Shown: positions 1 to 6,111, counted from the first letter of the stretch. The stretch: 6,234 nt of DNA from Acidobacteriota bacterium (GCA_021817755.1 JAKAGC010000251.1:1-6234), one strand, 5' to 3'. The notes: generated by a model not told the origin, from the sequence alone. A program made the numbers and translations.

Positions 1-155
1 GAGAAGGAATCAAACAATTATGCGATTACCTGGATCGGCAGAATGAAACAATTGGGTACTTGTTGATTTATGATTTAAGGAAAGAGAGCGGTCAGTTAGG
101 AAAACATGAAGAAATAGAGGCCTCGGGAAAATCAATTTTCACAGCCTGGGTATAG
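1..155 (+). CDS. AAA-like ATPase/PD-(D/E)XK nuclease, C-terminal fragment (copy 1, cut by window edge)
   Basis: The reading frame is open from position 3 to the TAG at 153-155, giving the last 50 residues of a protein whose start lies left of the window. It matches residues 477-526 of the complete paralogue at 1699-3279 with no gaps and five amino-acid differences, all in the last 16 residues. The piece covers the end of the PD-(D/E)XK nuclease fold: the helix with the conserved Gln (GIKQLCDYLDR) and the following strand (GYLLIYDL). The catalytic Asp and ExK residues would lie upstream, outside the window. Whether the whole gene is intact cannot be judged. It converges on the minus-strand gene ending at 250, with 94 bp between and no clear terminator hairpin. 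Confidence 0.85.
   Translation, partial: EGIKQLCDYLDRQNETIGYLLIYDLRKESGQLGKHEEIEASGKSIFTAWV
1..155 (+). repeat. Direct repeat, left copy (partner 3125-3279)
   Basis: The 155 bases align without gaps to 3125-3279 with 9 mismatches (positions 14, 105, 109, 119, 121, 123, 144, 154, 155). The repeat surely continues left of the window, because it is the 3' end of a paralogous gene. Similarity drops sharply right after the stop codons. The two copies point the same way, so recombination between them would remove the 3,124 bp in between. Confidence 0.9.
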
Positions 156-249
156 CATCAATATAATATACACTAAAAAAAATTCAAAATAGCATATTTA
201 ATAAAATAGAATCCACCTTATCCAGATTATAGACTATACATATGATGTT

Positions 250-1287
250 TTATGCACCAGTGCTAATTTCTTTTAAATATGGGAATGTACTTGCTTTAGT
301 GCAAAGACTTTTAAGAAAATCATCTTTAGTAATTCTGAATGTTTTGCCATCATTATAATTATATGGGAAAAGTTCCTCTACAACAGCAATATATTCTGGA
401 CGGTTTGAGAATAGAGGAATAAATAGTATATCTACGGAATTATCGAACTTAGTTTTTAAATAAATTTCAGCTTGCCTAGCAGTAGTTCCTGTTCCAAGAT
501 GATCATCTATTAAAAGTATAACAACATTTCGATCTCTTATTTTATTTTTTATTATATTAATAATTGCGTTATTATAATCATTGTCAAAAAACCAAAAACT
601 ATCGTTAACATTCTCATGTTGCCGCGAAAAACGATTCGCCCATAATGAAAGTATCGGTTTTCCTCTAAAAAGAGCTCTTCCAATCAAATCAGCGGCAATT
701 AAACCTCCATTTGAAATTCCCATTATAGCATCGGGAATAAATTGTCCATTAATTGTCGGATCCTCAAGAAGTGCAAGTATTTTTTCAATTTTATTCCAAT
801 ACTCAAACCAGGACATTGCATTTAATTTTGAGGATGAAGTATCACTTGTAGATTCACAAAATTCAGGAATTCTGACATATATTTGCGAAAATGTTTCAAA
901 AACCAAACTGTCAGATTTCTGATCATTTATATAACCCTCAATTATAGCTTTAGAAATTTGTTTTTTCACAGGTTCGGGTTCTACGACACGATAAAAAATG
1001 GTTCTATAATGATTAACATCAAATGGCGAAATTGTACCATTTTGGGCAATAAAAATCGTAATTTTATTTCGTAAAGAAAACCGGATACCCAATTCTAAGA
1101 AAACATTCGGATTTCGTCCGGTCAAATCTGCAATAACAATATCAGCACCTGCAATACTTTTTACAATTTCCGATGTAATCGAACCCGAAATATTTTTATC
1201 CACTTCTCTAGAGATTCTTATTTCCACCCGCTCTTTATCATTTTCAAACGCCATTTCTATACCGGGTTTTATAATATTTTCATACAC
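250..1287 (-). CDS. TIR-like/nucleoside 2-deoxyribosyltransferase-like domain fused to a phosphoribosyltransferase domain
   Basis: The open frame gives 345 residues from a GTG at 1287. Residues 1-110 look like the Rossmann-type TIR-like/deoxyribosyltransferase domain: YENIIKPGIE at the start, then GADIVIADLTGRNPN (47-61) and NVFLELGIR (61-69). E65 sits where this superfamily carries its catalytic Glu, and the strand-helix ending HYRTIFY (93-99) is typical. After a polar linker (about 115-155), residues 158-310 look like a type I phosphoribosyltransferase: WFEYWNKIEKI, then the first loop MGISNGGLIAADLIGRAL (189-206), and the PRPP-binding signature LLIDDHLGTGTTARQA (258-273) with D261 and D262. 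I infer a soluble enzyme acting on nucleotides, NAD-like molecules or PRPP, possibly a conflict-system effector or signal-processing enzyme; the substrate is unknown. The first beta-strand and its glycine loop, expected ahead of YENII, are missing from the frame. The GTG has no Shine-Dalgarno, whereas a well-placed SD plus ATG at 1322 lies in another frame, so the 5' end may be frameshifted. The stop is TAA at 252-250. Confidence 0.85.
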   Translation of the reverse strand: MYENIIKPGIEMAFENDKERVEIRISREVDKNISGSITSEIVKSIAGADIVIADLTGRNPNVFLELGIRFSLRNKITIFIAQNGTISPFDVNHYRTIFYRVVEPEPVKKQISKAIIEGYINDQKSDSLVFETFSQIYVRIPEFCESTSDTSSSKLNAMSWFEYWNKIEKILALLEDPTINGQFIPDAIMGISNGGLIAADLIGRALFRGKPILSLWANRFSRQHENVNDSFWFFDNDYNNAIINIIKNKIRDRNVVILLIDDHLGTGTTARQAEIYLKTKFDNSVDILFIPLFSNRPEYIAVVEELFPYNYNDGKTFRITKDDFLKSLCTKASTFPYLKEISTGA

Positions 1288-1322
1288 AAAATTCGATTCG
1301 ATATTTCCATCTCTGTACTCAT
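1269..1322 (-). other. SD-led 17-codon ORF overlapping the 5' end of the TIR-like/PRTase gene, out of frame
   Basis: The ATG at 1322-1320 has an ideal Shine-Dalgarno 7 nt upstream but opens a frame of only 17 codons (MSTEMEISNRILCMKIL) ending in TAA at 1271-1269, inside the main gene. The main frame is one base back (-1). Read upstream of the GTG at 1287 without a start codon, the main frame stays open to a TAA at 1347-1345 and reads EYRDGNIESNF just before VYENII. Three explanations remain: a one-base loss (mutation or sequencing error) near the start, a regulatory upstream ORF with reinitiation, or frameshifting. I see no canonical slippery heptamer, so a one-base loss seems most likely. 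Confidence 0.6.
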
Positions 1323-1329
1323 AATTAAT

Positions 1330-1335
1330 TCCTTT
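1330..1335 (-). promoter_or_regulatory. Shine-Dalgarno AAAGGA in front of the ATG at 1322
   Basis: On the minus strand AAAGGA (1335-1330) is followed by 7 nt and then ATG (1322-1320), a textbook spacing. No comparable site precedes the GTG at 1287. This is the main reason to think the true start codon of the TIR-like/PRTase gene is the ATG, now out of frame. Confidence 0.65.
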
Positions 1336-1368
1336 AAAACAGATTTAAAAAATATTAAAACAATTTAT

Positions 1369-1397
1369 TCTATAACAATTTTTGGAAACAAAGTCAA
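1369..1397 (-). promoter_or_regulatory. Predicted sigma-70-type promoter of the TIR-like/PRTase gene
   Basis: On the minus strand TTGACT (1397-1392) is separated by 17 nt from TATAGA (1374-1369); TAGAAT, starting two bases later, is an alternative -10 box. The predicted start of transcription near 1362 leaves a leader of about 40 nt before the ATG at 1322. The prediction comes from consensus matching in AT-rich DNA, so moderate caution is due. Confidence 0.5.
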
Positions 1398-1429
1398 TAC
1401 ATAAATAATGTTTTTAACAGAGAAACAGA

Positions 1430-1450
1430 TTGTAAAATTCATTTTTACAA
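1430..1450. repeat. Perfect 8-bp inverted repeat in the divergent region
   Basis: TTGTAAAA (1430-1437) and TTTTACAA (1443-1450) are exact reverse complements around a 5-nt spacer. The element lies about 33 bp upstream of the -35 box of the minus-strand promoter, a fitting place for a regulator site. Short AT-rich palindromes also arise by chance in such DNA, and as an RNA hairpin it would be weak. Confidence 0.35.
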
Positions 1451-1646
1451 ATCCCTGCATTCATCGTCTATGTCTTTCAAACAATAAACATAATCTTAAA
1501 TGTATGATTAATTTCGGAAGCTCGGCTCTTTAATCCAATAATATAATGAATTCCGTTTCATTCAATTTTATTCAAAAGGTGTTCCAGGGAATAATGTAGC
1601 GAATTTAGTTCTAAAATCAAAATGCGAATTGGGGACAGAGGTTAAG

Positions 1647-1675
1647 TTGCAATGTCTCATAATTTTTGATATACT
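1647..1675 (+). promoter_or_regulatory. Predicted extended -10 promoter of the AAA-like/PD-(D/E)XK gene
   Basis: TTGCAA (1647-1652), a 17-nt spacer and TATACT (1670-1675) preceded by TGA (1667-1669) make a TGn extended -10 promoter. Transcription would begin near 1682, leaving a leader of about 17 nt with the Shine-Dalgarno at 1689. This rules out the TTG at 1666 as the start codon, since it would lie upstream of the transcript. Confidence 0.6.
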
Positions 1676-1688
1676 GGTACACGAGCCC

Positions 1689-1693
1689 AGGTG
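1689..1693 (+). promoter_or_regulatory. Shine-Dalgarno AGGTG that decides the start at 1699
   Basis: AGGTG lies 5 nt before the ATG at 1699-1701. The longer open frame begins at a TTG (1666) with no ribosome binding site, so the ATG is preferred. Confidence 0.7.
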
Positions 1694-1698
1694 AAATA

Positions 1699-3279
1699 AT
1701 GAAAAAGCAATTCAACACAACGGGTGTTTGTATCCCTGAAAAACACTATATGGTAGATACATCCGATAAAATCTCCCGTATTATGGAAATGATCGATGGA
1801 GGCAACTATTTTGTAATCAACCGCCCCCGTCAATATGGAAAAACTACTACTCTAAACAGATTAACCGGATTTTTAAAAACCTCTTCCATATATTTTCCTA
1901 TTAATATTAGCTTTGAAGGTATCAGCGAGACAAGTTTTTCAAAAGAAGCTCTTTTCATCAGAGCATTTTTCATCCAATTGAAGAAAGCCTTCAAATCCCT
2001 GGGAAATGATGACCTTGAAACATTTATTGACAAATCCTCCATTCCATCAGAACCACACATGGAGGATCTGGATTTATGGATAAGCGATCTAATTCAGGTG
2101 ATCGGAAAAAATACGGTTCTTATGATTGATGAAGTTGATAAAAGCAGTAATAATCAATTATTTCTGGATTTTATCGGAATGCTTAGACATAAATACTTAA
2201 AAAGAGATGTTGAAAATGAACCGACCTTTCATTCAGTTGTTCTGGCAGGTGTCCATGATGTTAAGACATTGAAAGCCAAAATTCGTCCTGATGATGATAC
2301 CAAACTCAATAGTCCCTGGAATATCGCAGTCGATTTTGAGGTGGATTTATCTTTTTTCCCTGATGAAATTGCCACAATGCTTAAAGACTATGCCGAAGAA
2401 CAACAGATAAAAATGGATATTTCTTTCTTAGCGGACCGCTTATACTACCTGACTTCAGGCTATCCCTTTCTTGTGAGTTTGCTTTGCAAAATCATAGATG
2501 AAAAAATCCTGCCACAAAATCAAACAAAAGAATGGACGAACGATGACCTGAATAAAGCAGTTCAAATTGCACTTAATAAAGAAAATACCAATTTCGATAG
2601 CCTTATTAAAAACCTGGAAAACAACGGGGAACTTTATGAATTCATTTTCAATATCATTATAAACGGCTCAGAATATTTATTCAACCTGGATAATCCTGTA
2701 ATTCACCTGGGACGTCTATATGGGATATTAAAAGAAGAACAGGGAAAAGTACGGGTTCACAACCGTCTATACGAACAGAGAATTTACAACTATATGTCAT
2801 CGAAGCTTGAAACTTCGGGTTATGCTACCTTTCATAATATCACTGCGAGTTATTTGAACCATCAAGGACAATTGGATATAAAAAAAATTATTTTGAAATT
2901 CCAGGAATTTATGAAAGAACAGTATAGTACAAAAGATAAGGAATTTATTGAAAGAAATGGCAGGCTCTTGTTTCTTGCGTTTATTCGCCCAATAATCAAT
3001 GGGAGAGGCTTCGATTTCAAAGAAGTACAGATTTCGGAAGAAAAACGGTTGGATATAGTAATCACATTCGATAACCGGAAATTCATAATTGAATTAAAAA
3101 TCTGGCATGGTGAAATGTATCATAGAGAAGGAATCAAGCAATTATGCGATTACCTGGATCGGCAGAATGAAACAATTGGGTACTTGTTGATTTATGATTT
3201 AAGGAAAGAGAGCGGTCAGTTAGGAAAAAATGTAGAAATAGAAGTCGCGGGAAAATCAATTTTCACATCCTGGGTATGA
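1699..3279 (+). CDS. AAA-like ATPase fused to a C-terminal PD-(D/E)XK nuclease domain (copy 2, complete)
   Basis: The protein has 526 residues from the ATG at 1699, chosen for its AGGTG ribosome binding site; the TTG start 33 nt upstream is rejected. The N-terminal CIPEKHYMVDTSDKI stretch followed by NRPRQYGKTTTL is typical of the large AAA-like P-loop ATPase family in which RQxGKT forms Walker A (Lys48). Walker B is VLMIDEVDK (140-148, D144 and E145). A helical region spans about 225-385. Residues 395-526 look like a PD-(D/E)XK nuclease: a helix with E418, RLDIVI (D452), FIIELKIW (E465 and K467) and a conserved Gln481 in GIKQLCDYLD. All key residues are present, so the enzyme looks active. 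The family probably couples ATP binding to nucleic-acid cleavage; its biological role is poorly known and it often occurs in several copies per genome. The second copy at 1-155 fits that. It is a single-gene transcription unit and converges on the propeller gene, whose stop lies 51 bp away. Confidence 0.88.
   Translation: MKKQFNTTGVCIPEKHYMVDTSDKISRIMEMIDGGNYFVINRPRQYGKTTTLNRLTGFLKTSSIYFPINISFEGISETSFSKEALFIRAFFIQLKKAFKSLGNDDLETFIDKSSIPSEPHMEDLDLWISDLIQVIGKNTVLMIDEVDKSSNNQLFLDFIGMLRHKYLKRDVENEPTFHSVVLAGVHDVKTLKAKIRPDDDTKLNSPWNIAVDFEVDLSFFPDEIATMLKDYAEEQQIKMDISFLADRLYYLTSGYPFLVSLLCKIIDEKILPQNQTKEWTNDDLNKAVQIALNKENTNFDSLIKNLENNGELYEFIFNIIINGSEYLFNLDNPVIHLGRLYGILKEEQGKVRVHNRLYEQRIYNYMSSKLETSGYATFHNITASYLNHQGQLDIKKIILKFQEFMKEQYSTKDKEFIERNGRLLFLAFIRPIINGRGFDFKEVQISEEKRLDIVITFDNRKFIIELKIWHGEMYHREGIKQLCDYLDRQNETIGYLLIYDLRKESGQLGKNVEIEVAGKSIFTSWV
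3125..3279 (+). repeat. Direct repeat, right copy (partner 1-155)
   Basis: This is the last 155 bases of the complete AAA-like gene, matching 1-155 without gaps. The first 104 bases differ by one silent change; the last 51 differ at eight sites. Five of these change an amino acid, one is silent and two alter the stop codon (TAG versus TGA). Confidence 0.9.
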
Positions 3280-3330
3280 CGATTAATATTTATTGACACT
3301 TTGGAAATACAATTAAAAAATCTTTAATAA

Positions 3331-4401
3331 TCAACGATTATCTTTTTCTTTATAATTTGTATGTACAATTTGAAATACAAGAATTATTCCATCACTATTA
3401 GAAATGTATAATCGATTTCCACTTAAAACAATCCAATTCTCGGTAAAACCATCTATATCATCTCCAAACATACTCAGCTCTTTCAATGCAGTTGAAATAT
3501 CGAATCGATCAATAAATTTTCCGGTTCTTGAAAAAACCAACAACTCACCTATAGAGGTAACGACAGCCACGCCTTCCCCCCAATTAATTGCACCGATAAA
3601 TAACTCTTTTTCTTTAGGAAAATTAACAGAGTCTCGTGTTACTTTTTCAACTTGACGTTTATTGGTTTTTTCAATTTGATTGAAAAAACGACTGATATCT
3701 TTACTTGTTACTTTTTCTTTCTTAAAATTATAGGTTAAATTGATTATTTTTTCAGAATTATTACCTATTTCAAGGAATGAATTTTCTCTTGTGGATAATG
3801 CTAAAATTCGTTCAGGAGAACTTAATATTATCAATCGGTTGCAAAAAGGATTTGGAAACCAGGGCATTGGGTATTTTTTATTCCCAGGAATTCTTGCTCT
3901 AATAAGAGAAGAATCTTCAAAAGTTTTAATTATTTTTTCGGTTAATGCCTCTCTGAGGCTAATTTGAGATATAAACCCCAAATCCTTGTTCTTAATAAAT
4001 TTTTTTGCTATATAGAATATTTTACCATTTAAATAATATACAGATTCAACAAATTCTTTTACTTTAATAATTGAAATATTTTTTCCTTGCTCATTGAATA
4101 TATTAATTCTATTAAAATAATCAGCAACAGCTATATGGTTTTTGAAAACATCAAAATCCTTTAATGATTTATGCGACCCCGGGCCCTCACCTATGGAACC
4201 AATCTGCCCTTTTTCTTTTCCAGTTGTAGTAAATAATAGAATTTCTTCGGGAGTTTGAATATAAAGCGTATCATTTGAAATGACTATTTTCTTAACAAGT
4301 GTTTCGATTTCCAATTTTTGGATAAGCTTTAATTGTCCCGGAAAAATTTTTCCACAGAAAAGTATAAATATCAATATCCATAAATGCCTATAATATCTCA
4401 T
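3331..4401 (-). CDS. Exported 6-bladed beta-propeller (NHL-like) protein
   Basis: From the ATG at 4401 the protein has 356 residues. An upstream in-frame ATG at 4416 has no ribosome binding site and lies at or ahead of the predicted transcript start, whereas the ATG at 4401 has GAGGT 4 nt upstream. The N-terminus MRYYRH plus a hydrophobic run LWILIFILF looks like a Sec signal peptide or anchor; the following Cys lacks a proper lipobox because Phe precedes it. Propeller-type repeats follow: GSIGEGPG (68-75), a motif common in 6-bladed propeller proteins of Bacteroidota and Acidobacteriota, then HIAVADYFNRINIFNEQGK (89-107), GELLVFSRTGKFIDRF (285-300) and LYISNSDGIILVF (331-343). Residues about 225-265 form a charged Lys-rich insertion. 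No catalytic residues are evident; ligand or partner binding outside the cytoplasm is the likely role. It lies 66 bp downstream of the kinase gene but has its own promoter. Confidence 0.8.
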   Translation of the reverse strand: MRYYRHLWILIFILFCGKIFPGQLKLIQKLEIETLVKKIVISNDTLYIQTPEEILLFTTTGKEKGQIGSIGEGPGSHKSLKDFDVFKNHIAVADYFNRINIFNEQGKNISIIKVKEFVESVYYLNGKIFYIAKKFIKNKDLGFISQISLREALTEKIIKTFEDSSLIRARIPGNKKYPMPWFPNPFCNRLIILSSPERILALSTRENSFLEIGNNSEKIINLTYNFKKEKVTSKDISRFFNQIEKTNKRQVEKVTRDSVNFPKEKELFIGAINWGEGVAVVTSIGELLVFSRTGKFIDRFDISTALKELSMFGDDIDGFTENWIVLSGNRLYISNSDGIILVFQIVHTNYKEKDNR

Positions 4402-4405
4402 TGTT

Positions 4406-4410
4406 ACCTC
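4406..4410 (-). promoter_or_regulatory. Shine-Dalgarno GAGGT that decides the start at 4401
   Basis: On the minus strand GAGGT (4410-4406) is followed by AACA and the ATG at 4401-4399. The alternative ATG at 4416 lies upstream of this site and has no ribosome binding site of its own. Confidence 0.7.
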
Positions 4411-4418
4411 AGACATTT

Positions 4419-4447
4419 ATGATATCAGTTATTCATATAAATATCAA
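4419..4447 (-). promoter_or_regulatory. Predicted extended -10 promoter of the beta-propeller gene
   Basis: On the minus strand TTGATA (4447-4442), 17 nt and TATCAT (4424-4419), with TG one base ahead of the -10 box, form a strong match: 5 of 6 bases in each box. It lies in the 66-bp gap after the kinase gene. Transcription would begin near 4412, giving a very short leader of about 11 nt that still contains the Shine-Dalgarno. The propeller gene can therefore be expressed separately from the kinase. Confidence 0.6.
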
Positions 4448-4467
4448 TATTGAGAACTAAATCATAA

Positions 4468-6102
4468 CTATCCAACTGCAATTATTTCTTTTAATTGATC
4501 TATCGAAAAAGGCTTAGGGAGGATAGCCTTGAAACCGTATTCTTTAAAATTTTCAATTACTTCATCGTATGCATAACCACTTGAAACAACAGCAAAAACA
4601 GATGGATTAATTTCCAGGATTTTTTCGATGGTTTTCTTTCCACCCATTCCATTCTTAATTGTTAAATCCAGGATTACAATATCAAAAGGATTCCGTTCAT
4701 TTAACGCATTAAGATAATGCATAATGGCTTCATCGCCATCAGAAGCCGTACAACAATCAAAACCCAATTCTTGAATCATCTGGATGAACATCTCACGGAT
4801 AAATGGTTCATCATCCATCACCAATATTCTACGAGTCATTATCGGTTCTATATTTACAGTTTGATTAATGGGAACTGCTTTTTCTTCTTTTATTTCCACG
4901 AAAGCCGGGAGATAGATTTCCACATTGGTTCCGTTACCGGGTTGAGATGTAACCTCAATAAATCCATTATGCTTCTTTATAATGGAATAGGCAATAGGCA
5001 ATCCCAATCCCTTTCCTTTACCACTACCATACAATTTGGTAGTAAAAAATGGATCGAATATATTTTTAAGATGATCTTCATTTATCCCTATGCCTTTATC
5101 TTCGAAAGTAATTTGAATAAATTTATCATAATGATTACAAGTAGGATCTCCTGTAACAAGAAATAAAGGGCAATGAGTATTTTTTCCTTTTATGGTAATA
5201 TACCCACCTCCGGGCATGGCATCAACCGAGTTGGCAAGAATATTACGAAAAGCAATACTAATCTGGGTTTCATCGATAGATACAGGATATAAATTATTAT
5301 CGAATTCATAATGACACTTAACATTGGAACCACTCAAAGTTAAACCAGCAATGTTCTTAATAATTTTCGGAATCGATACAGTTCGGAAGACAGGTATTCC
5401 TCCTTTTGAAAACGTCAATAAATGATTGGTAAGTTCCCTCGCTTGTGAAATAGCAGTTTCAATTCGATCCAGATATTTTTGAATCCTGGAATCGGCAGGA
5501 GAAGCAATTTTTACAAGCGAAATATTTCCTAGTATTATGGCCAGTAAATTATTAAAATCATGGGCAATACCTCCTGCGAGAATGCCTAAAGATTCAATAT
5601 TTTTACTTTTTAACCTCTCTTTTTCATATTGAATTTGTTTCGTTATATTGCTGGCAATCTCTAAACGAACAATTGAGCCATCCACCCATGGTATCGCCTG
5701 GATGTGAAGCTCATACCACTCATTATCTTTAATATTTTTAATTCTATGAACATGCACTCCATTTGGAATTCCATTGTTTTCCAACAATTTAATACTCTTG
5801 CAGAAAGAGCACGGACCATTTGCATTTTCTTTAAATGATTCCCAACAGATAGTGCCGATTTTGATTCCGAAATTTTCACGAGTTAGTTTATTAGCAAATA
5901 ATATTTCATAGGTTTCAAAATGTGTAACAAATACAAATGCATCAAGGCTATCCATTACCGCTTCAAAACGGCAATATAAACGCCTAAGTTTTTCCTCAAT
6001 CTTTTTTTCCTTTATAATTACACTTTCAAGCTCTTCTACTTTTTTTTCTAAAAGTCGGCACTTATCCCTATAATACCGACACTCAGAATCCCTCTCTATC
6101 AT
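4468..6102 (-). CDS. Cytosolic PAS hybrid histidine kinase with C-terminal receiver domain
   Basis: From the ATG at 6102 the protein has 544 residues; the TTG at 6111 abuts the Shine-Dalgarno and is rejected. Order of parts: a coiled coil (about 8-42); a PAS domain (43-157) with Cys86 and the pair PCSFC (97-101); HisKA with GGIAHDFNNLLA (phospho-acceptor His181); and a HATPase with N-box FRNILANSVDAM (N287, N291), G1 DKGIG (from D335), F-box DPFFTTK and G2 GKGKGLGLP. A receiver domain follows (about 425-544) with acidic pair D430/D431, phospho-acceptor Asp479 in VILDLT, Ser507 at the switch position and Lys530 in LPKPF. All catalytic residues are present. There is no membrane segment, so the PAS domain reads a cytosolic signal. 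Intramolecular phosphotransfer from His181 to Asp479 is expected. No DNA-binding output is attached, so a separate partner protein is needed and none is seen nearby. Confidence 0.93.
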   Translation of the reverse strand: MIERDSECRYYRDKCRLLEKKVEELESVIIKEKKIEEKLRRLYCRFEAVMDSLDAFVFVTHFETYEILFANKLTRENFGIKIGTICWESFKENANGPCSFCKSIKLLENNGIPNGVHVHRIKNIKDNEWYELHIQAIPWVDGSIVRLEIASNITKQIQYEKERLKSKNIESLGILAGGIAHDFNNLLAIILGNISLVKIASPADSRIQKYLDRIETAISQARELTNHLLTFSKGGIPVFRTVSIPKIIKNIAGLTLSGSNVKCHYEFDNNLYPVSIDETQISIAFRNILANSVDAMPGGGYITIKGKNTHCPLFLVTGDPTCNHYDKFIQITFEDKGIGINEDHLKNIFDPFFTTKLYGSGKGKGLGLPIAYSIIKKHNGFIEVTSQPGNGTNVEIYLPAFVEIKEEKAVPINQTVNIEPIMTRRILVMDDEPFIREMFIQMIQELGFDCCTASDGDEAIMHYLNALNERNPFDIVILDLTIKNGMGGKKTIEKILEINPSVFAVVSSGYAYDEVIENFKEYGFKAILPKPFSIDQLKEIIAVG

Positions 6103-6111
6103 AATTACCAA

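Larger units (their letters stand above)
1323..1698. other. Divergent intergenic region with two promoters, no convincing gene
   Basis: These 376 bases separate the minus-strand TIR-like/PRTase gene from the plus-strand AAA-like gene. They hold the minus promoter (1369-1397), an AT-rich 8-bp inverted repeat (1430-1450), a G-rich block GGGGACAGAGG (1631-1641) and the plus promoter (1647-1675). The stretch 1451-1630 shows nothing I can name. The only open frame of note, 1408-1533, has no ribosome binding site and no recognisable product. Confidence 0.6.

Noticed and set aside
254..263. GCACCAGTGC palindrome at the end of the TIR-like/PRTase gene, considered as a terminator
   Set aside because: The 10-bp palindrome leaves almost no loop, it is inside the coding sequence and no T-run follows.
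581..1074. Plus-strand open frames of 113 and 63 codons
   Set aside because: They lie antisense to the TIR-like/PRTase gene, whose protein shows clear family motifs; they have no motifs or ribosome binding sites.
1408..1533. Possible 41-codon plus-strand gene beginning MFLTEKQIVK in the divergent region
   Set aside because: No Shine-Dalgarno, no recognisable sequence, and it lies over the minus-strand inverted repeat; the length is expected by chance.
1..3279. Composite transposon with the nuclease copies as its ends
   Set aside because: No transposase motif, terminal inverted repeats or target-site duplication were seen; paralogous gene duplication explains the repeat.
3312..3328. ATTAAA/TTTAAT inverted repeat between the convergent genes ending at 3279 and 3331, considered as a bidirectional terminator
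   Set aside because: The arms are only 6 bp and entirely A/T, too weak for a convincing intrinsic terminator, and such repeats are common by chance here.
3331..4401. Lipoprotein status for the propeller protein
   Set aside because: The Cys after the hydrophobic run is preceded by Phe, which does not fit a lipobox; a plain signal peptide or anchor is preferred.
4717..5166. Plus-strand open frame of 149 codons
   Set aside because: Antisense to the kinase ATPase and receiver domains, all of whose catalytic motifs are intact; a shadow frame.
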